From positions 1-52,661 of the forward strand of contig CAJNDS010000908.1 of the NCBI GenBank assembly GCA_905221605.1: DNA of 52,661 nt, written 5' to 3'. Position 1 is the first letter of the stretch. The number at the start of each line of letters is the position of its first letter. The stretch is from Symbiodinium natans (Eukaryota > Sar > Dinophyceae > Suessiales > Symbiodiniaceae). The notes beneath the pieces are model-generated. The model ran no database searches and was not told where the DNA came from. It saw only the letters and a list, made by a program, of their open reading frames with translations. The position numbers were made by a program, and so were the translations under genes. This document shows, in pieces, positions 32,246-43,613 of this stretch.

Positions 32246-34535
32246 GTTCAAGTATAACCGAAGACTTCAAGAGGGAGAATGACACGAGAGCGTCCGGACT
32301 CGATGACTCGGACTCGGCCAAGCCGTAAAAAAAAAGCCGGCAGTATCTATTCCCCCGTACCCGCAATGTCATGTCTTTGCTTGACTTCGAAAAGCTAAGA
32401 AAAGGCGGACCGATGTCGACTGCCCGGGGGGTCATCTGCGGATGAGCTCGCAGAACCGAAGCACCAGGCATGGAGGTTCTACGAGAAGCGGGGAGACATC
32501 AAATCGTGCAGAAGAACGACGGGAGACGACAGCCGCGCAAGCGTTTGGTCTTACCGAGGACGACCAGGCGTGACCTCAAGCTGCACGTCGTCCCAGCTGG
32601 CGGTGGCTGGCCAGCTAGACCTGTAGGATCCTTCTGACCAACAGAGCCCGACGCTCAAACACGGAAGCTAAGGGCGACTGCGGAAGCAAGAAATCGGCAA
32701 GCTACCTGTACCCGACGCCAAGCTGTCGCCGCGGCGGTTTGACGACATCTCATGTGATCGCGAGATGCAGAGTGCGAGAACCTAAGACGGAGTTGGGCAC
32801 CGCTCTGATGTTGGGGCCAACGCTCCCGCGGCGAGAACGCCCTTTCTCCGGGGAGCAACGTTCTCGGGAGTATGACACCCAGACGAGGGGCTGATGTGCT
32901 GGGTGGCATCAGAGCCGCGGCGTAACGCGACCGCGACGAGGTCTTGCACACGAAGGGGGAGATCGAATTTGCAATTGTTGACGCGCCTGGGTGGCTGTCG
33001 GCCAATCGGAGGGCAGCTGCTCAGTGTAGCGCAACGCCACAGACATGGAAAACCAGCAAGGTGTTGCTCAAAGCGAAGCATTCGCAAGATTTCACAAGAG
33101 AACCATTCAGTCGTACCCCCAGCAAGCTGGGTGAGGAACAAGCGTGGAACCTGCATGAAGTAGCCTAGAACATGAATCCAAGCAGGTGAGGCGTTCAGGG
33201 ACGCTTCGAATCCATGCCCAAGCCTCTTAAGCCCTGAGCGTCAGTGAACTGGGAAATGATCACATCGGCCCGAAACTTAGGCTCGAGCGTCTTTTTTTTT
33301 TGGCGAAGTGGGAGAACTCATCCGGTGAGAGTCTCTGCTTGTTCGCCATGCCCAAAGCCGTCGGCCTCTTAAGCTGCAATCTTGTGCACAACGCCAATCA
33401 TGTCCCCCCTGCCTTTCTAAAGGCGGCTGGCGTCAAGAATAACGTGTCGAAGAGAAGCACGCCACGCACCTAGCGCGTTCGTGCCCTCTCTCCCAGAATC
33501 CGTTTCACAATCTCTACACACTGAAGTGCGACGGCTGCTGAACAGGAAGGTCGAGGTCGTGGTCTACAGAGGCTTCGGCGGAAACTCGACCACGTTGCAA
33601 GTGCAGCTCCTAGTTTCTTAAAGGTATTCGCTAGACAACGTGTCTCTCTCCAACTTGAGTCCCAGGTCGACCGTGAAACCAGCGTCTTCCACGTCGCAGA
33701 GAAGCTCGCCAAGGAGTGGTTCGGCAACTCGCCTGCAATTTAAGTAACAGCAGAAGCACATTCAACGCACGCTGTCGCGAGAGACCCCTTTCAAAAGGCA
33801 AAGACCGGCCCTTCAAAATCGTGTTGGCGAGTGGCGAGGATGGAAAACAAAAAGTCCGGAACTCAAGAGTGCAGCAGCAGGACGTGGCTACCGCTGACGC
33901 AGGACAGCGATGGACAGGTTCTAGCTCGAAAACGACCGAGCTTCACGCTCGTCCGCCTAGAGCAAGAACCGGAGTCAGAGTCAGACTCCGGTCCACTGCC
34001 TGCTGCTCAGCCGCCTGACCTGTCTTTGCCCTGCGTTCCAGACATCAGAAGAACTCACCCGCCTGCATCAACGCGAGGTCCGGCTACTACTTCTCGGATT
34101 CTGAGAGGGAGTAGACCAGACGTCCAGTGAACCGCTGCAAGCGTGCGCGGAACTGGGAAAGAAGGAGACGCAACTTCGTAAACTCTATAAGCCTAAGAAG
34201 CTCTTACTCGGCACCAACAACGATACCCCTAATCAACCAGTCCCGTTTAACCTCGTAACCTGCCCGAAGATCATCCATCGACAGTGCACATACTCTGCGT
34301 GTTGCGGGTCGGGAACAGCTATGGGGGCTTCCGCTCGAAAGCAGTAGTAGTCAGAGCTACTTCCAACGCCCATGGCCAAGCCCGTTAAGCTCTGAGCGTC
34401 GCCACGCGCAAAAGTGAGCCAACAAGATGTCTGTGATTTTTGTCTTTCACGTTTGCTACTGGCCACTCCGAACTTGACCACAGAAAGGCTAGCAATCGTA
34501 TTCGCAGTTGACTCGAGTATTGACGTGCCCGATCC
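32246..34535. other. Unassigned region
   Basis: Mixed-composition DNA without a recognised gene apart from one small candidate at 33840-34130. It holds a further CCAATCGGA box at 33002, a run of nine T near 33292, and a roughly 24-base motif (CCAAGCC-n-nTTAAGC-nCTGAGCGTC) at about 33220 and 34376. Confidence 0.5.
33840..34130 (+). CDS. Hypothetical small protein
   Basis: 96 codons from the ATG at 33840 (MENKKSGTQECSSRTW). The middle (LARKRPSFTLVRLEQEPESESDSG) has protein-like composition with a basic patch followed by an acidic Ser/Glu patch; the end is Pro/Arg rich. No family recognised and no neighbours to support it. It may be an exon of an undetected gene or chance. Confidence 0.25.
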   Translation: MENKKSGTQECSSRTWLPLTQDSDGQVLARKRPSFTLVRLEQEPESESDSGPLPAAQPPDLSLPCVPDIRRTHPPASTRGPATTSRILRGSRPDVQ

Positions 34536-34539
34536 TCAT

Positions 34540-34725
34540 TGAAGGGATGGGTTTAACCGCAAAAGTCGAAGAAAGCAAGGAGGTCTAACCACAAAAGTTG
34601 AATAAACCAAGGCTTAAGAAACCAGAAACAAAAGAAAGGTCTAACCAGAAAAGTCGAAGAAAACAACGGGGGTCCCAACGTTCAAGAAAAGCAAGGAGGT
34701 CTAACCACAAAATTTTCGAGAAGCC
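34540..34725. repeat. Purine-rich minisatellite (AACCACAAAAGTCGAAGAAA unit)
   Basis: Four imperfect copies of AACC-n-CAAAAGT(C/T)GAA...AAG(G)AGGTCT spaced 30-60 bases apart. No gene. Confidence 0.7.
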
Positions 34726-34916
34726 CAGAACGTGCGTTCCAGCACCAAGTGTTGCTTGCAGCAACTTGCAGCAATCTCAACCAAAGCACTAGTTCCAGTC
34801 GCTTCCAGTTCAGCGACTGCAAGCACTTTGGACTCTCTTCTCAAAGTCCTTTTCATCTTTCCCCGTGGCACTTGCCTGTCGGTGTCGAGCCTGGATTCGG
34901 CTTTTATTTATACGCT

Positions 34917-35005
34917 CCAAGCCTCTACCCCCCGCCTACCCTACCCCCTCGCCCCCCCCCCTCCCCCTATACACCCACCCTACCCCGCACCTGCTCACCC
35001 CACCG
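34917..35005. repeat. C-rich tract
   Basis: CCCCCCGCCTACCCTACCCC-type sequence, pyrimidine rich. It precedes the long CT microsatellite. Confidence 0.7.
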
Positions 35006-35082
35006 GCCTAGTTTTTGTTTCCTCTCTTTTTTTTCATTCACGTTGCCAGGCTTCGTTTTGGGGGTTCAAGAAGTTCTGAGTC

Positions 35083-36033
35083 TTTCTCTCTTTGTCTTTT
35101 CTTTCTCTCTTTCTCCTCACTTTCTCTCTTTCTCCTCACTCTCTCCTGTCTCCTCTCTTTCTCTTTCTCTTCTCGTTCTCCTCACTCTCTCCTTTCTCCC
35201 CTCTTTCTCTTCTCTTTCTCTTTCTCTTTCTCTTTCTCTTTCTCTTTCTCTTTCTCTTCTCTTTCTCTTCCCTTTCTCTTCGCTTTCTCTTCTCTTTCTC
35301 TTCTCTTTCTCTTCTCTTTCTCTTGTCTGTATCTTCTCTTTCTGTTTCTCCATTTCTCTTCTCTTTCTCTCTTTCTCTGTTTCCCCATTTCTCTCTTTCT
35401 CTGTTTCTCCATTTTTCTCTTTCTATCTTTTTATCTCTTTCTATCTTTGTCTCTTTGTCTCTTTCTCACTTGCTCTCTTTCTCTCTTTGTCTCCTTCTCT
35501 CTTTCTCTCTTTCTCCCTTTCTCCCTTTCTCTCTTTCTCTCTTTCTCTCTTTCTCTCTTTCTCTCTTTCTCTCTTTCTCTCTTTCTCTCTTTCTCTCTTT
35601 CTCTCTTTCTCTCTTGCTCTCTTTCTCTCTTTCTCTCTTTCTCTCTTTCTCTCTTTCTCTCTTTCTCTCTTTCTCTCTTTCTCTCTTTCTCTCTTTCTCT
35701 CTTTCTCTCTTTCTCTCTTTCTCTCTTTCTCTCTTTCTCTCTTTCTCTCTTTCTCTCTTTCTCTCTTTCTCTCTTTTTTCTCTTTCTCTCTTTCTCCCTT
35801 TCTCTCTCTCTCTCTCTTTCTCTCTTTCTCTGTTTCTCGCTCTCTCTCTCTCTCTGCTTCTCTGTTTCTCTCTTTCTCTCTTTCTCTTTTTTCTCTCTTT
35901 CTCTCTTTCTCTCTTTCTCTCTTTCTCCCTTTCTCGCTTTCTCTCTTTCTCTCTTTCTCTCTTTTTCTCTCTTTCTCTCTTTCTCTCTTTCTCTCTTTCT
36001 CTCTTTCTCTCTTTCTCTCTTTCTCTCTATCTC

Positions 36034-36070
<37 letters not shown>

Positions 36071-36071
36071 G
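35083..36071. repeat. CT microsatellite, 8-base unit TTTCTCTC, about 1 kb
   Basis: Nearly uninterrupted pyrimidine on the plus strand, mostly (TTTCTCTC)n with (TTTCTC)n and (CT)n sections. All three plus frames stay open and encode Phe/Ser/Leu repeats, and the complementary strand encodes Arg/Glu/Lys repeats; these are by-products of the repeat. Confidence 0.97.
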
Positions 36072-36107
36072 CAAACGTCACAATAACAAGGAATCGGACC
36101 CTAAAGA

Positions 36108-37940
36108 ATTGCCTGTCCTCACATAGGTCTCACACGTGTCCGGAGTGCATAAACTCAAAAGTTCCAAGCACTCGAACCATAAACTCAAAAACTCGAACAA
36201 CTTCAACGGGCTACAGCGATCCGAGAGGTATCACAGGGACAGAGGTCCGGCACATGGGTACGGCACATATGTCTCACTGGTGTCCACTTTTTTTTTTCAG
36301 ACATCAATTGAAGAAATGCAAGAATCAAGCAAGCTGCTTTCAAGAATGAAATCAACGGAAACACACCTGTCCGCACATAGGTCTGACACCTGTCCAGAAT
36401 GCATAAAGCAAAAATCGCCGAAGGCTCGAACCATAAACTCAGAAGCATGAATCGAACAACTTCAACGGGCAACACCGATCCGACAGGTGTCACAGGGACA
36501 GAGATCCGAGACCCGGGTTCGGAACACATGTCTCACAGGTGTCCACAAGTTCAATTTCCAATTGAAGAAATGCCATCATCAAGCCACCTGTCCGAACATA
36601 GGTCTCACAGGTGTCCGGAGTGCATAAACTCAAAAACTCCACGCACTCGAACCACAAAGTAAAGGTTCAACTTCAACAGTCGACACCGGTCCAACAGCTG
36701 TCACAAGGACAGACGTCCGGGACACGGGTTCGGCACATATGTCTCACAGGTGTCCACTGTAGAGACGCACCTGTCCTCACATAGGTCTCACACGTGTCCG
36801 GAGTGCATAAACGCAAAAAAAAAAACTCCAAACACTCGAACCATAAACTCGAAGGCTTGAACAACTTCAACGGGCAACACCGATCCGACAGGTGTCACAG
36901 GGACAGAGGTCCGGGACGCGGGTTCGGAACATATGTCTCATAGGTGTCCACTCATTCAATTTCCCATTGAAGAAATGCAATCATCAAGCCACCTGTCCGA
37001 ACATAGGTCTCACAGGTGTCCGGAGTGCATAAACTCAAAAACTCCACGCACTCGAACCATAAAGTAAAGGTTCAACTTCAACAGTCGACACCGGTCCAAC
37101 AGCTGTCACAAGGACAGACGTCCGGGACACGGGTTCGGCACATATGTCTCACAGGTGTCCACTCTACAGACGCACCTGTCCTCACATGGGTCTGACACGT
37201 GTCCGGAGTGCATAAACGCAAAAAAAAAAACTCCAAACACTCGAACCATAAACTCAAAGGCTCGAACAACTTCAACGGGCGACACCGATCCGACAGGTGT
37301 CACAGGGACAGAGGTCCGGGACGCGGGTTCGGAACATATGTCTCACAGGTGTCCACCAGTTCAATTTCCAATTGAAGAAATGCCATCATCAAGCCACCTG
37401 TCCGAACATAGGTCTCACAGGTGTCCGGAGTGCATAAACTCAAAAACTCCACACACTCGAACCATAAAGTAAAGGTTCAACTTCAACAGTCGACACCGAT
37501 CCAACAGCTGTCACAAGGACAGACGTCCGGGACACGGGTTCGGCACATATGTCTCACAGGTGTCCACTCTACAGACGCACCCGTCCTCACATAGGTCCGA
37601 CACCTGTCCGGAATGCATAAGCTAGAAATTGCCGAACGCTCGAACCATAAACTCAAAAGCTTGAACAACTTCAACGGGCAACACCGATCCGAGAGGTGTC
37701 ACGGGGACAGAAATCCGGGACACGGGCACGGCACATATGTCTCACTGGTGTGCACTAATTCGATTTCCAATTGAAAGAAATGCAACAATCAAGCAAGTTG
37801 CTTTCAAGAATGAAATCAACCAAGACGCAGCTGTCCACACATAGGTCTCACACCTGTCCACAGCGCATAAACTCAAAAACCGAACCATGAACTCATAAAC
37901 TTCAACAACTTCAACGGGCGACACCGGTCAGACACCTGTC
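36108..37940. repeat. Satellite array 3 (ACAGGTGTCC family)
   Basis: Starts inside a unit (CCTGTCCTCACATAGGTCT) right after the CT tract. Successive CCTGTCC-n-CACATAGGTCT boxes are spaced about 255, 221, 183, 221, 183, 222, 184 and 252 bases, so the core repeats as a roughly 404-base dimer. It ends at CACCGGTCAGACACCTGTC before the palindrome at 37941. Confidence 0.92.
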
Positions 37941-38380
37941 AAAATTCATTATGGTATGAATTTTAATAAACTCCTAGAAGCCTTCTCGCCAAACAAAACC
38001 CTTTCCAAACATTTCGTCTGCATTTTTTATTGTATCCACTACTATATTAACAGGGCTCTTCTCCTAGAAAGGACCCGATTTGAAACATTTATTTTTTAAT
38101 TAGGACGGTGTATTGCAGAGCAACTATTGGTCATCTACTTCCCGGAAGACATTTGAGGCAGAGAAGCTGCTGTAAGAGGTGATGTCTGCGTGGTCGTGTT
38201 GTCCTGTGGCTGTTGTCCAATCGGATCGCCGCTGCTTGTACTGCACGACCCCGGACGATTCGAAAATGAAGCTTCTTCTCTGCCCGATTTGCAGTGACTC
38301 GTGCGGACCTGTGTCTGTCCTCCAATCGGAGTGCAGGTGCATCTTCTTGCGCGAGCGTTGTACCAATCAGAGTGTATAAT
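37941..38380 (+). repeat. Conserved flank family, copy 3
   Basis: Begins with the same palindrome (37941-37964) and matches copy 1 closely to about 38250. CCAATCGGA boxes lie at 38217 and 38322 (105 bases apart) and a CCAATCAG at 38363. Confidence 0.85.
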
Positions 38381-39796
38381 CACAAGGTGGTACTGACAAG
38401 AGGGGGTGCTCAATGATGGCATTGCCATTCGACTGGGAGACGTGATTTTCAAGGAGAGCGTGTGACGGGCACAGGTCTAAAGCAGCAGAGTCAGAGACTC
38501 TTTTACAACTGCCTTGCTCAGGCGTGTTCGGCTTAAGTGCTTCGGGAGCTCTACTTTCTGCCCGATCCTGTTGCAGCTCATCAAGCGCAACGTTGTTGCA
38601 CGCCAATGCACACGTGCATCGGCTTGCCAAGTGTTGCCTGTGTGCCATGATACAACGCACGAGACCCAGGTTGAACTACAGATGCTGTGGCTCTACCGCG
38701 AACAGCTTGCCCGCGTTCGCCGTGCATAAACAAATAGTGGGGAGGGCTGCGCAGGGATCTGAATTGTCAGCGGGGAAAGAAGGTCCTTTAAACATTCATT
38801 GTCCTTCAATCTTGCTGCTGCACACTTGCATTGGCGTGTGACGTTTCTGACATGGCAACTTTCCGGCTTAAATCTGTTGCCGCTCATTGCTTGCAGAAGC
38901 AGAATAGGCATATTGCCGACAAAACTGTGCCACACGCCAGCATACACTCCATGCAGCGCAGAATCTTACAGCGTGTGTCGAAGCATAATTGCCTCCTTTT
39001 CCACGGCGATGACAAAGAGCATCGTCAAGAGTAAAAAAGGGCAGGGACCTCAGTTTTCTTTTCGCTTGTCAGACTGTGTCCTGCAACGGCACTTCTCACA
39101 AGGCTTAAGAAGGTCACCTTCATGCTCTTGTCCGGAGACAAGCATCAAGTAGAGGTGCGGGAAAACTGTTCTTGATATGCTTACTGTTCGCGAGCGAATG
39201 GTGTTTTATCGATTGCTGCCAAATTGTCTCTAAGAAAAACGGGGTGCCGTTTGGTCTTGGTTTGAAGCCCAAAAGTTTCTGATGCTTGTCTTGCTTGGTA
39301 TGCCAACGACGATTTGCAATTGCGTGTGCAGGAAGATGTGTGTGCAGCACTGGCTCTTCAGCTCAGTGCCAAAAATTTTGACCCGGAGGCCGCGTTCTAG
39401 TCTAGTGGCTCTTACTGAGGTGCTAAGACTTTAGTTTCGTGCAAGCTTCCCGTGATCGGGAAGTGGATGGACCTCTCTGCATCAAGTTCCTCCACATCGT
39501 CTTCCGACGATTTCCGGGTGCCTGTGCCCTCTTTTGTTTTTGTACCCGTGCGCATTCGACCTTTGCACTTTCACGTGCCTGCACTTCAGCGCTGCTTGGA
39601 CGCACCACCTGATATTTTAAGCTACATTGTGGAGCCTAGTTTCCGTGGCCTCCTTGTTAGTCGGCGTGAAGGGGCCCGTTTTCTTCTGTACCTCACGCTA
39701 TCTGATTGGACCAGCTTTGGTGCTGCTACACATTGGGTGCAGTCGTGCTATCGCCAGCTCCTGTCTTTGCCTGGTTAACGACCTCTTCGTGGTGCG
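38381..39796 (+). other. Unassigned region upstream of element C
   Basis: No convincing gene and no repeat of the sequence downstream of element C that I could find. A weak ORF at 39467-39778 (Ser/Asp-rich start, Phe/Val/Arg-rich end) ends 18 bases before the YR ATG and might correspond to the small first ORF of A and B, but it lacks heptads. Part of this stretch is probably the element 5' end. Confidence 0.4.
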
Positions 39797-41983
39797 ATGT
39801 CTGAGGATAGTTTGCCGGATATAGGGGGGGATGATCTTTCGGTCGGACATGTCAGTGAAGATGATGGGCCGCCAGTCCTTCCTATCGTTCCCTTTGAGTT
39901 GCCCCCATTTGGGGCTGTTGTACAGTCCTCTGGGCCGTCGTTGCGGTTGCCAAGGCCGTTGGATGCAGAAGTTGATGGCCTAGATTGGGGTGACGAAAAC
40001 TCCCCTGTTTCGGCGGCAGAAGACTTAATGGTCGACGTCAACCCTGAAGTGTCTGAGCTCAGCTCTGGGCATACTTCATGCCGAACAGGTGCGTGCGATG
40101 AGTTGTTGAGCCAGTCTGCAGACCATGACGCCATCAGGGAAGACTCACAGGTGTCTGAGTCTGAGAAACCGTCCGTCAGCGAGCCTCCTGCAAAAATGGC
40201 GCGTACCGTGGGTGATGTGTTTGCCGACAGCTTTGTACGGTTAGCGGACAGGGGCCTGTCTGATGTTGTGTTGCCTTGGGAGCTGCCTGCCGTGAGTGCA
40301 ATCTTTGGTGAGTCCTCGGTGTCTTCAGAGCTTAAAATGCCACCCCTTTCTATGCGTGAAACAGAAGTCTGGACCCCCCAGTCGCTTCCGTGCAAGCCTT
40401 TCACTTCGTTCGATGAGCAACAGGAGTCGGTCGTGCCTGGGGACCTTGCGTCATCTGTTTTCAAAGTCCTTTCCGACGTTGATGTTGATGCCCAGCAAAG
40501 CAAAGCAGTGAGGCTTGCGGTTGATAAGTGGATCGTGATTATGCGGAGGAATCGCAAGATGCACCCTGAGTGCGAAGTCGATCCACAGGCGCTGGAAGCA
40601 TGCATTGGGTCGAGGGCCGCAGGAACAGCCTCCAAGAGGGCAGGTAGCATCCTCACGTTCCTAAGGTGGTTTGATACCATTGTTGGTGCAAATCTCGATC
40701 CTTTCACTGATGACATGTTTTGGAGGTACATGCAATTCTTGGATGGTTCGCAGGCCCCACCGTCCAAAGCCTCATCCTTCTTGTCCGCCCTGCGCTTTGC
40801 TTACTTCGTGATGGATGTAAGAAACATCCCGTGCAAAATAAGCCGCAAGTGTGTTGGTGCGGCTGAGCGTATGTTGGCTAACCTTGGTGACCTCCAACAG
40901 GCACCCCCGCTCACTGTGGCACAAGTTCGTATCCTTCATTCCCTGTTGCATGGACACGATACATCGGATTGGGATCGAGCCTTTGCCGGATATTGTCTCC
41001 TATGCTTGTATGCACGTGCCAGACAATCGGACTTCCGTAAGGTGGCGTACGTGGATGTGGACGGTGAAGGCCGCGATGGCTATGTGGTAATCCGGGTTAA
41101 GCAGCATAAGACCGCAAGGGCAGCCAGAAGGGTCGCGCAGCTGCTACCAATCCTGATTCCGTTGCGTGGAATTGCGGATCATGAATGGTTTGAGACGTGC
41201 AAGTGTGCCTTTGAGAAGGTTGGTCTTCTGTTACATGGGCATGTTGGTGCTGCGCTCTTCCGCCCGCCCCTAGCCAATGGCGTGTTGGCTCGCAGAGCCA
41301 TTACAGCAGGGGAGGTCTCAGCTTTCCTAAGGCTTGTGCTTAAGGATAAGGCGGTCTCTTCACACAGCTTGAAAAGAACGTGCATCTCTTGGGCCAGCAA
41401 GGCTGGTGCCAAGAAGGAGGTCCGTTCATGTTTGGGCAGACATGTCACGGCGGTGGAAGGAACTGAAGCTGTGTACTCCGTGGAGTTGAGCATGGGGCCC
41501 GTGAGGGAGCTAGAAACAGTCATGGATGCCATCAGACAGCTTGAGTTCTCTCCTGATGCACCTCGGGGACACATGTGGGCGTTCCCCCCGCAGCCACCTT
41601 CTGCAGATGGGCCAACACAAGGCAAGGGCTTGTTGCCGACTCAGGCATACCTTAGTGCCTCGTTAACGCCTGCTATCAAGGTTGAAAGTTCCGATGAGGA
41701 GGAGTCGTCTTCCTCCAATAGCTCGAGTGAGTCATCGGGCTCGAGTGAATCGCAGACATCACCCGACCCCGTGCGGGTCGATGATCGGGTACCTGTTCCA
41801 AGCGGGAACCCTGTACGAGGCACTGGAACATGGGTAAAACACTCCAGATCCGGAGTTCTTCACCATGCTTATGGCGACAACATCCTTGTGTGTGGGCGCC
41901 CACGCACGGCAATGTATGTCTTGCCTTCTGAGGAGGATCTTATGAATCCAGAGTGTCGCACTTGCAAACGCAACATGCGATGA
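39797..41983 (+). CDS. Tyrosine recombinase, element C
   Basis: 728 residues from the ATG at 39797. The first 200 residues are acidic and Ser/Pro rich and absent from A and B in this form. Residues 220-375 form the core-binding part. Catalytic residues: Arg409 (ARARQSDF), Lys438 (KQHKTA), His523-Ser-Leu-Lys526, His549 (LGRH), Tyr560 (AVYSVE). A Ser/Glu-rich linker (about 630-655) leads to a C-terminal module H...SGVLHH...ILVCGR...C-x2-C (about 683-723), the same tail as in A and B. The gene is intact and 432 bases upstream of Gag. Confidence 0.82.
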   Translation: MSEDSLPDIGGDDLSVGHVSEDDGPPVLPIVPFELPPFGAVVQSSGPSLRLPRPLDAEVDGLDWGDENSPVSAAEDLMVDVNPEVSELSSGHTSCRTGACDELLSQSADHDAIREDSQVSESEKPSVSEPPAKMARTVGDVFADSFVRLADRGLSDVVLPWELPAVSAIFGESSVSSELKMPPLSMRETEVWTPQSLPCKPFTSFDEQQESVVPGDLASSVFKVLSDVDVDAQQSKAVRLAVDKWIVIMRRNRKMHPECEVDPQALEACIGSRAAGTASKRAGSILTFLRWFDTIVGANLDPFTDDMFWRYMQFLDGSQAPPSKASSFLSALRFAYFVMDVRNIPCKISRKCVGAAERMLANLGDLQQAPPLTVAQVRILHSLLHGHDTSDWDRAFAGYCLLCLYARARQSDFRKVAYVDVDGEGRDGYVVIRVKQHKTARAARRVAQLLPILIPLRGIADHEWFETCKCAFEKVGLLLHGHVGAALFRPPLANGVLARRAITAGEVSAFLRLVLKDKAVSSHSLKRTCISWASKAGAKKEVRSCLGRHVTAVEGTEAVYSVELSMGPVRELETVMDAIRQLEFSPDAPRGHMWAFPPQPPSADGPTQGKGLLPTQAYLSASLTPAIKVESSDEEESSSSNSSSESSGSSESQTSPDPVRVDDRVPVPSGNPVRGTGTWVKHSRSGVLHHAYGDNILVCGRPRTAMYVLPSEEDLMNPECRTCKRNMR

Positions 41984-42415
41984 GGTGTGGATGGGAAACG
42001 GATGTGTTCGTTTCCAATCGCTATGGCGAAGAAAAGAGATTGCTACATGGTAGCGACATGTGCCCAGGGGCTAATGTGAGGAAGCGAGAGCTGCAGTGTG
42101 TTGTTGCCGGCTAGAAGTCGGTTTTGAAGTCAAGGCAAGGACATGGTCCCGTATGAGCCTTGAGGCACATGGTGCCAATGCCTAGCCAATGGGCTTTATG
42201 GGCAATGGGGGAGGCCCAGGGGCCACACATTCAACATGTGAGTGTTGGATTGTGCATGTGATGTTCCAAAAACCAGGCTCGCAGTTGTAGAATGCGGACA
42301 TGTTCTTTGTAGTTCATTGAGTTGAGTGGTGTTCGTACGGAGTCTCCTAGCACGTTGCGCATGTGATGTGATCAGGTGTGGCCTCTTTACTTGTGCAGCG
42401 TAGGCTCTCCGTGCC
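41984..42415 (+). other. Intercistronic region between YR and Gag, element C
   Basis: 432 bases without an ORF of note. T- and G-rich, with several ATG triplets upstream of the Gag start, so ribosome scanning from the YR cistron is unlikely to reach Gag. A separate promoter or spliced-leader trans-splicing would solve this; no signal can be assigned. Confidence 0.5.
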
Positions 42416-43609
42416 ATGTCTTCCTTGATTGAGTCTGAGGCCCACTTCGTCCAGCGCGCCCGCGAGATCAAATGCCCTGATGATGTGCTAGCGGAGCTTC
42501 GTGTCGGTGGGTTCACCAGCCTGGGTCAATTGTCTTATGCGGTGGGTCAGCCTGGTCAGGTCATCCCTGAGTCAGCCTTCAATGCATTCTGTGCAGCTAC
42601 CACACCTGGAGCCAATGCAGCGGGCAGGGCATGTGTGCGCCGCCTTGTCTTTGAAGCGCAGACGCTGGTTTTGGCTGATTTGCGCCTGCAAGTTTCTGAC
42701 CCGGAAGGTACCTCCAGAAAAATGCCGGAGGCGGAAAGGGACCGGCGTCTGCAGCACCTGCGGGGTCGGCTTCCGGGCGTGCTCATTGAAGGCGGCATGG
42801 AGCCTGGGCGATGTGTCTTAGAGGATTGTGTCAGGCAGGAATCTGCCAATCAGTTGAAGTACCTCAGCCCTGATAGATGTGTATCGAGGACGCATGAAGT
42901 TACCCACTCCAAAGGCGCGTCCCGCCAGCTCGAACTTGAAAGCTCCAAGTTGGTGATCAAGGAAACGGATGACGCCATGAGTATGCCAACTCATAGCGCG
43001 TTGCAAGTCCAGGAGGCCCTTCGTCGCCGGGGTATTGCCTATGCGTTTGCTCAGAGCGTCACCTACACTGCCTATGAGAAGTACATCTCCCGGTTGTTCA
43101 GCAACCTTCATCGGGAACCCCCGCCAGGTTTTGCACGCTGCTCTGTTGCACAATTGGTGGAAGCCGATCGGCAGGTGTTTGTCCGCATGATCGAACTGGG
43201 TATTCAACCGCGTGCAACCACAGACGGAAGTTTCCCAATGGATGATGCGTTGACTTCAGCGCTTGAAAGCTACCACGTCTCCATGGCCTTGATGCCGCTT
43301 CCGCAGAAACAGGGCAATGGAAACAAAGAGCGCCGTGAACTCAAGCGAAAGCTCGAACCGGGAGAAAAGAAACTTAAAGGTGGCCCTAAGGGCAGTGGCA
43401 AAGGCAAAGGCAAAACGTCCTTCGCCGCCCGTATCCCCAAGGAGATTCTCCAGAAAGGAGGCGTTGCTAACGCCCCTACGGGTGAGGCCCTCTGTTTTGA
43501 CTACAACCTGCATGGGGACAAGTGCAAGTGTTCCGCCTCCACATGTCCCCGCAAGCACCTGTGTTGCAAGTGTTTCCAACCGCATCCCATCCGGGATCAC
43601 AAGGAGTGA
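42416..43609 (+). CDS. Gag-like nucleocapsid protein, element C
   Basis: 397 residues from the ATG at 42416 (MSSLIESEAHFVQRAREI). Family blocks: LGQLSYAVGQPGQVI, RRLVFEAQTLVLADLR, EVTHSKGASRQLEL, LRRRGIAYAFAQSV, EKYISRLFSNLHREPPPGFA. A Lys-rich tract (KRKLEPGEKKLKGG, GSGKGKGKTSF) precedes the zinc module CFDYNLHGDKCKC...C-x3-H-x-CCKC-x3-H. The last Cys of the second finger seen in A and B is missing here (the protein ends HPIRDHKE). The UGA stop is followed in phase by Pol. Confidence 0.82.
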   Translation: MSSLIESEAHFVQRAREIKCPDDVLAELRVGGFTSLGQLSYAVGQPGQVIPESAFNAFCAATTPGANAAGRACVRRLVFEAQTLVLADLRLQVSDPEGTSRKMPEAERDRRLQHLRGRLPGVLIEGGMEPGRCVLEDCVRQESANQLKYLSPDRCVSRTHEVTHSKGASRQLELESSKLVIKETDDAMSMPTHSALQVQEALRRRGIAYAFAQSVTYTAYEKYISRLFSNLHREPPPGFARCSVAQLVEADRQVFVRMIELGIQPRATTDGSFPMDDALTSALESYHVSMALMPLPQKQGNGNKERRELKRKLEPGEKKLKGGPKGSGKGKGKTSFAARIPKEILQKGGVANAPTGEALCFDYNLHGDKCKCSASTCPRKHLCCKCFQPHPIRDHKE

Positions 43610-43613
43610 CGGT
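43607..43613 (+). promoter_or_regulatory. Candidate stop-codon readthrough site, UGA-CGG (element C)
   Basis: GAG TGA CGG TCA. Gag and the following 683-codon ORF share the frame. UGA CGG is a recognised leaky context in several plant RNA viruses. The downstream ORF has no ATG before the dioxygenase-like domain. Confidence 0.65.

Noticed and set aside
34749-36349. Plus-strand ORFs of 344-445 codons rich in Phe/Ser/Leu and the minus-strand Arg/Glu/Lys ORF
   Set aside because: They are produced by the TTTCTCTC microsatellite; every frame is open and the translation is purely periodic.
36108-37940. Possible CRISPR array
   Set aside because: Conserved boxes alternate with conserved, not unique, linkers; spacing varies from 183 to 255 bases; there are no cas genes and the context is eukaryotic.
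39775-40767. 330-codon minus-strand ORF
   Set aside because: Antisense shadow of the element C recombinase; Ser/Thr/Pro-rich with no motif.
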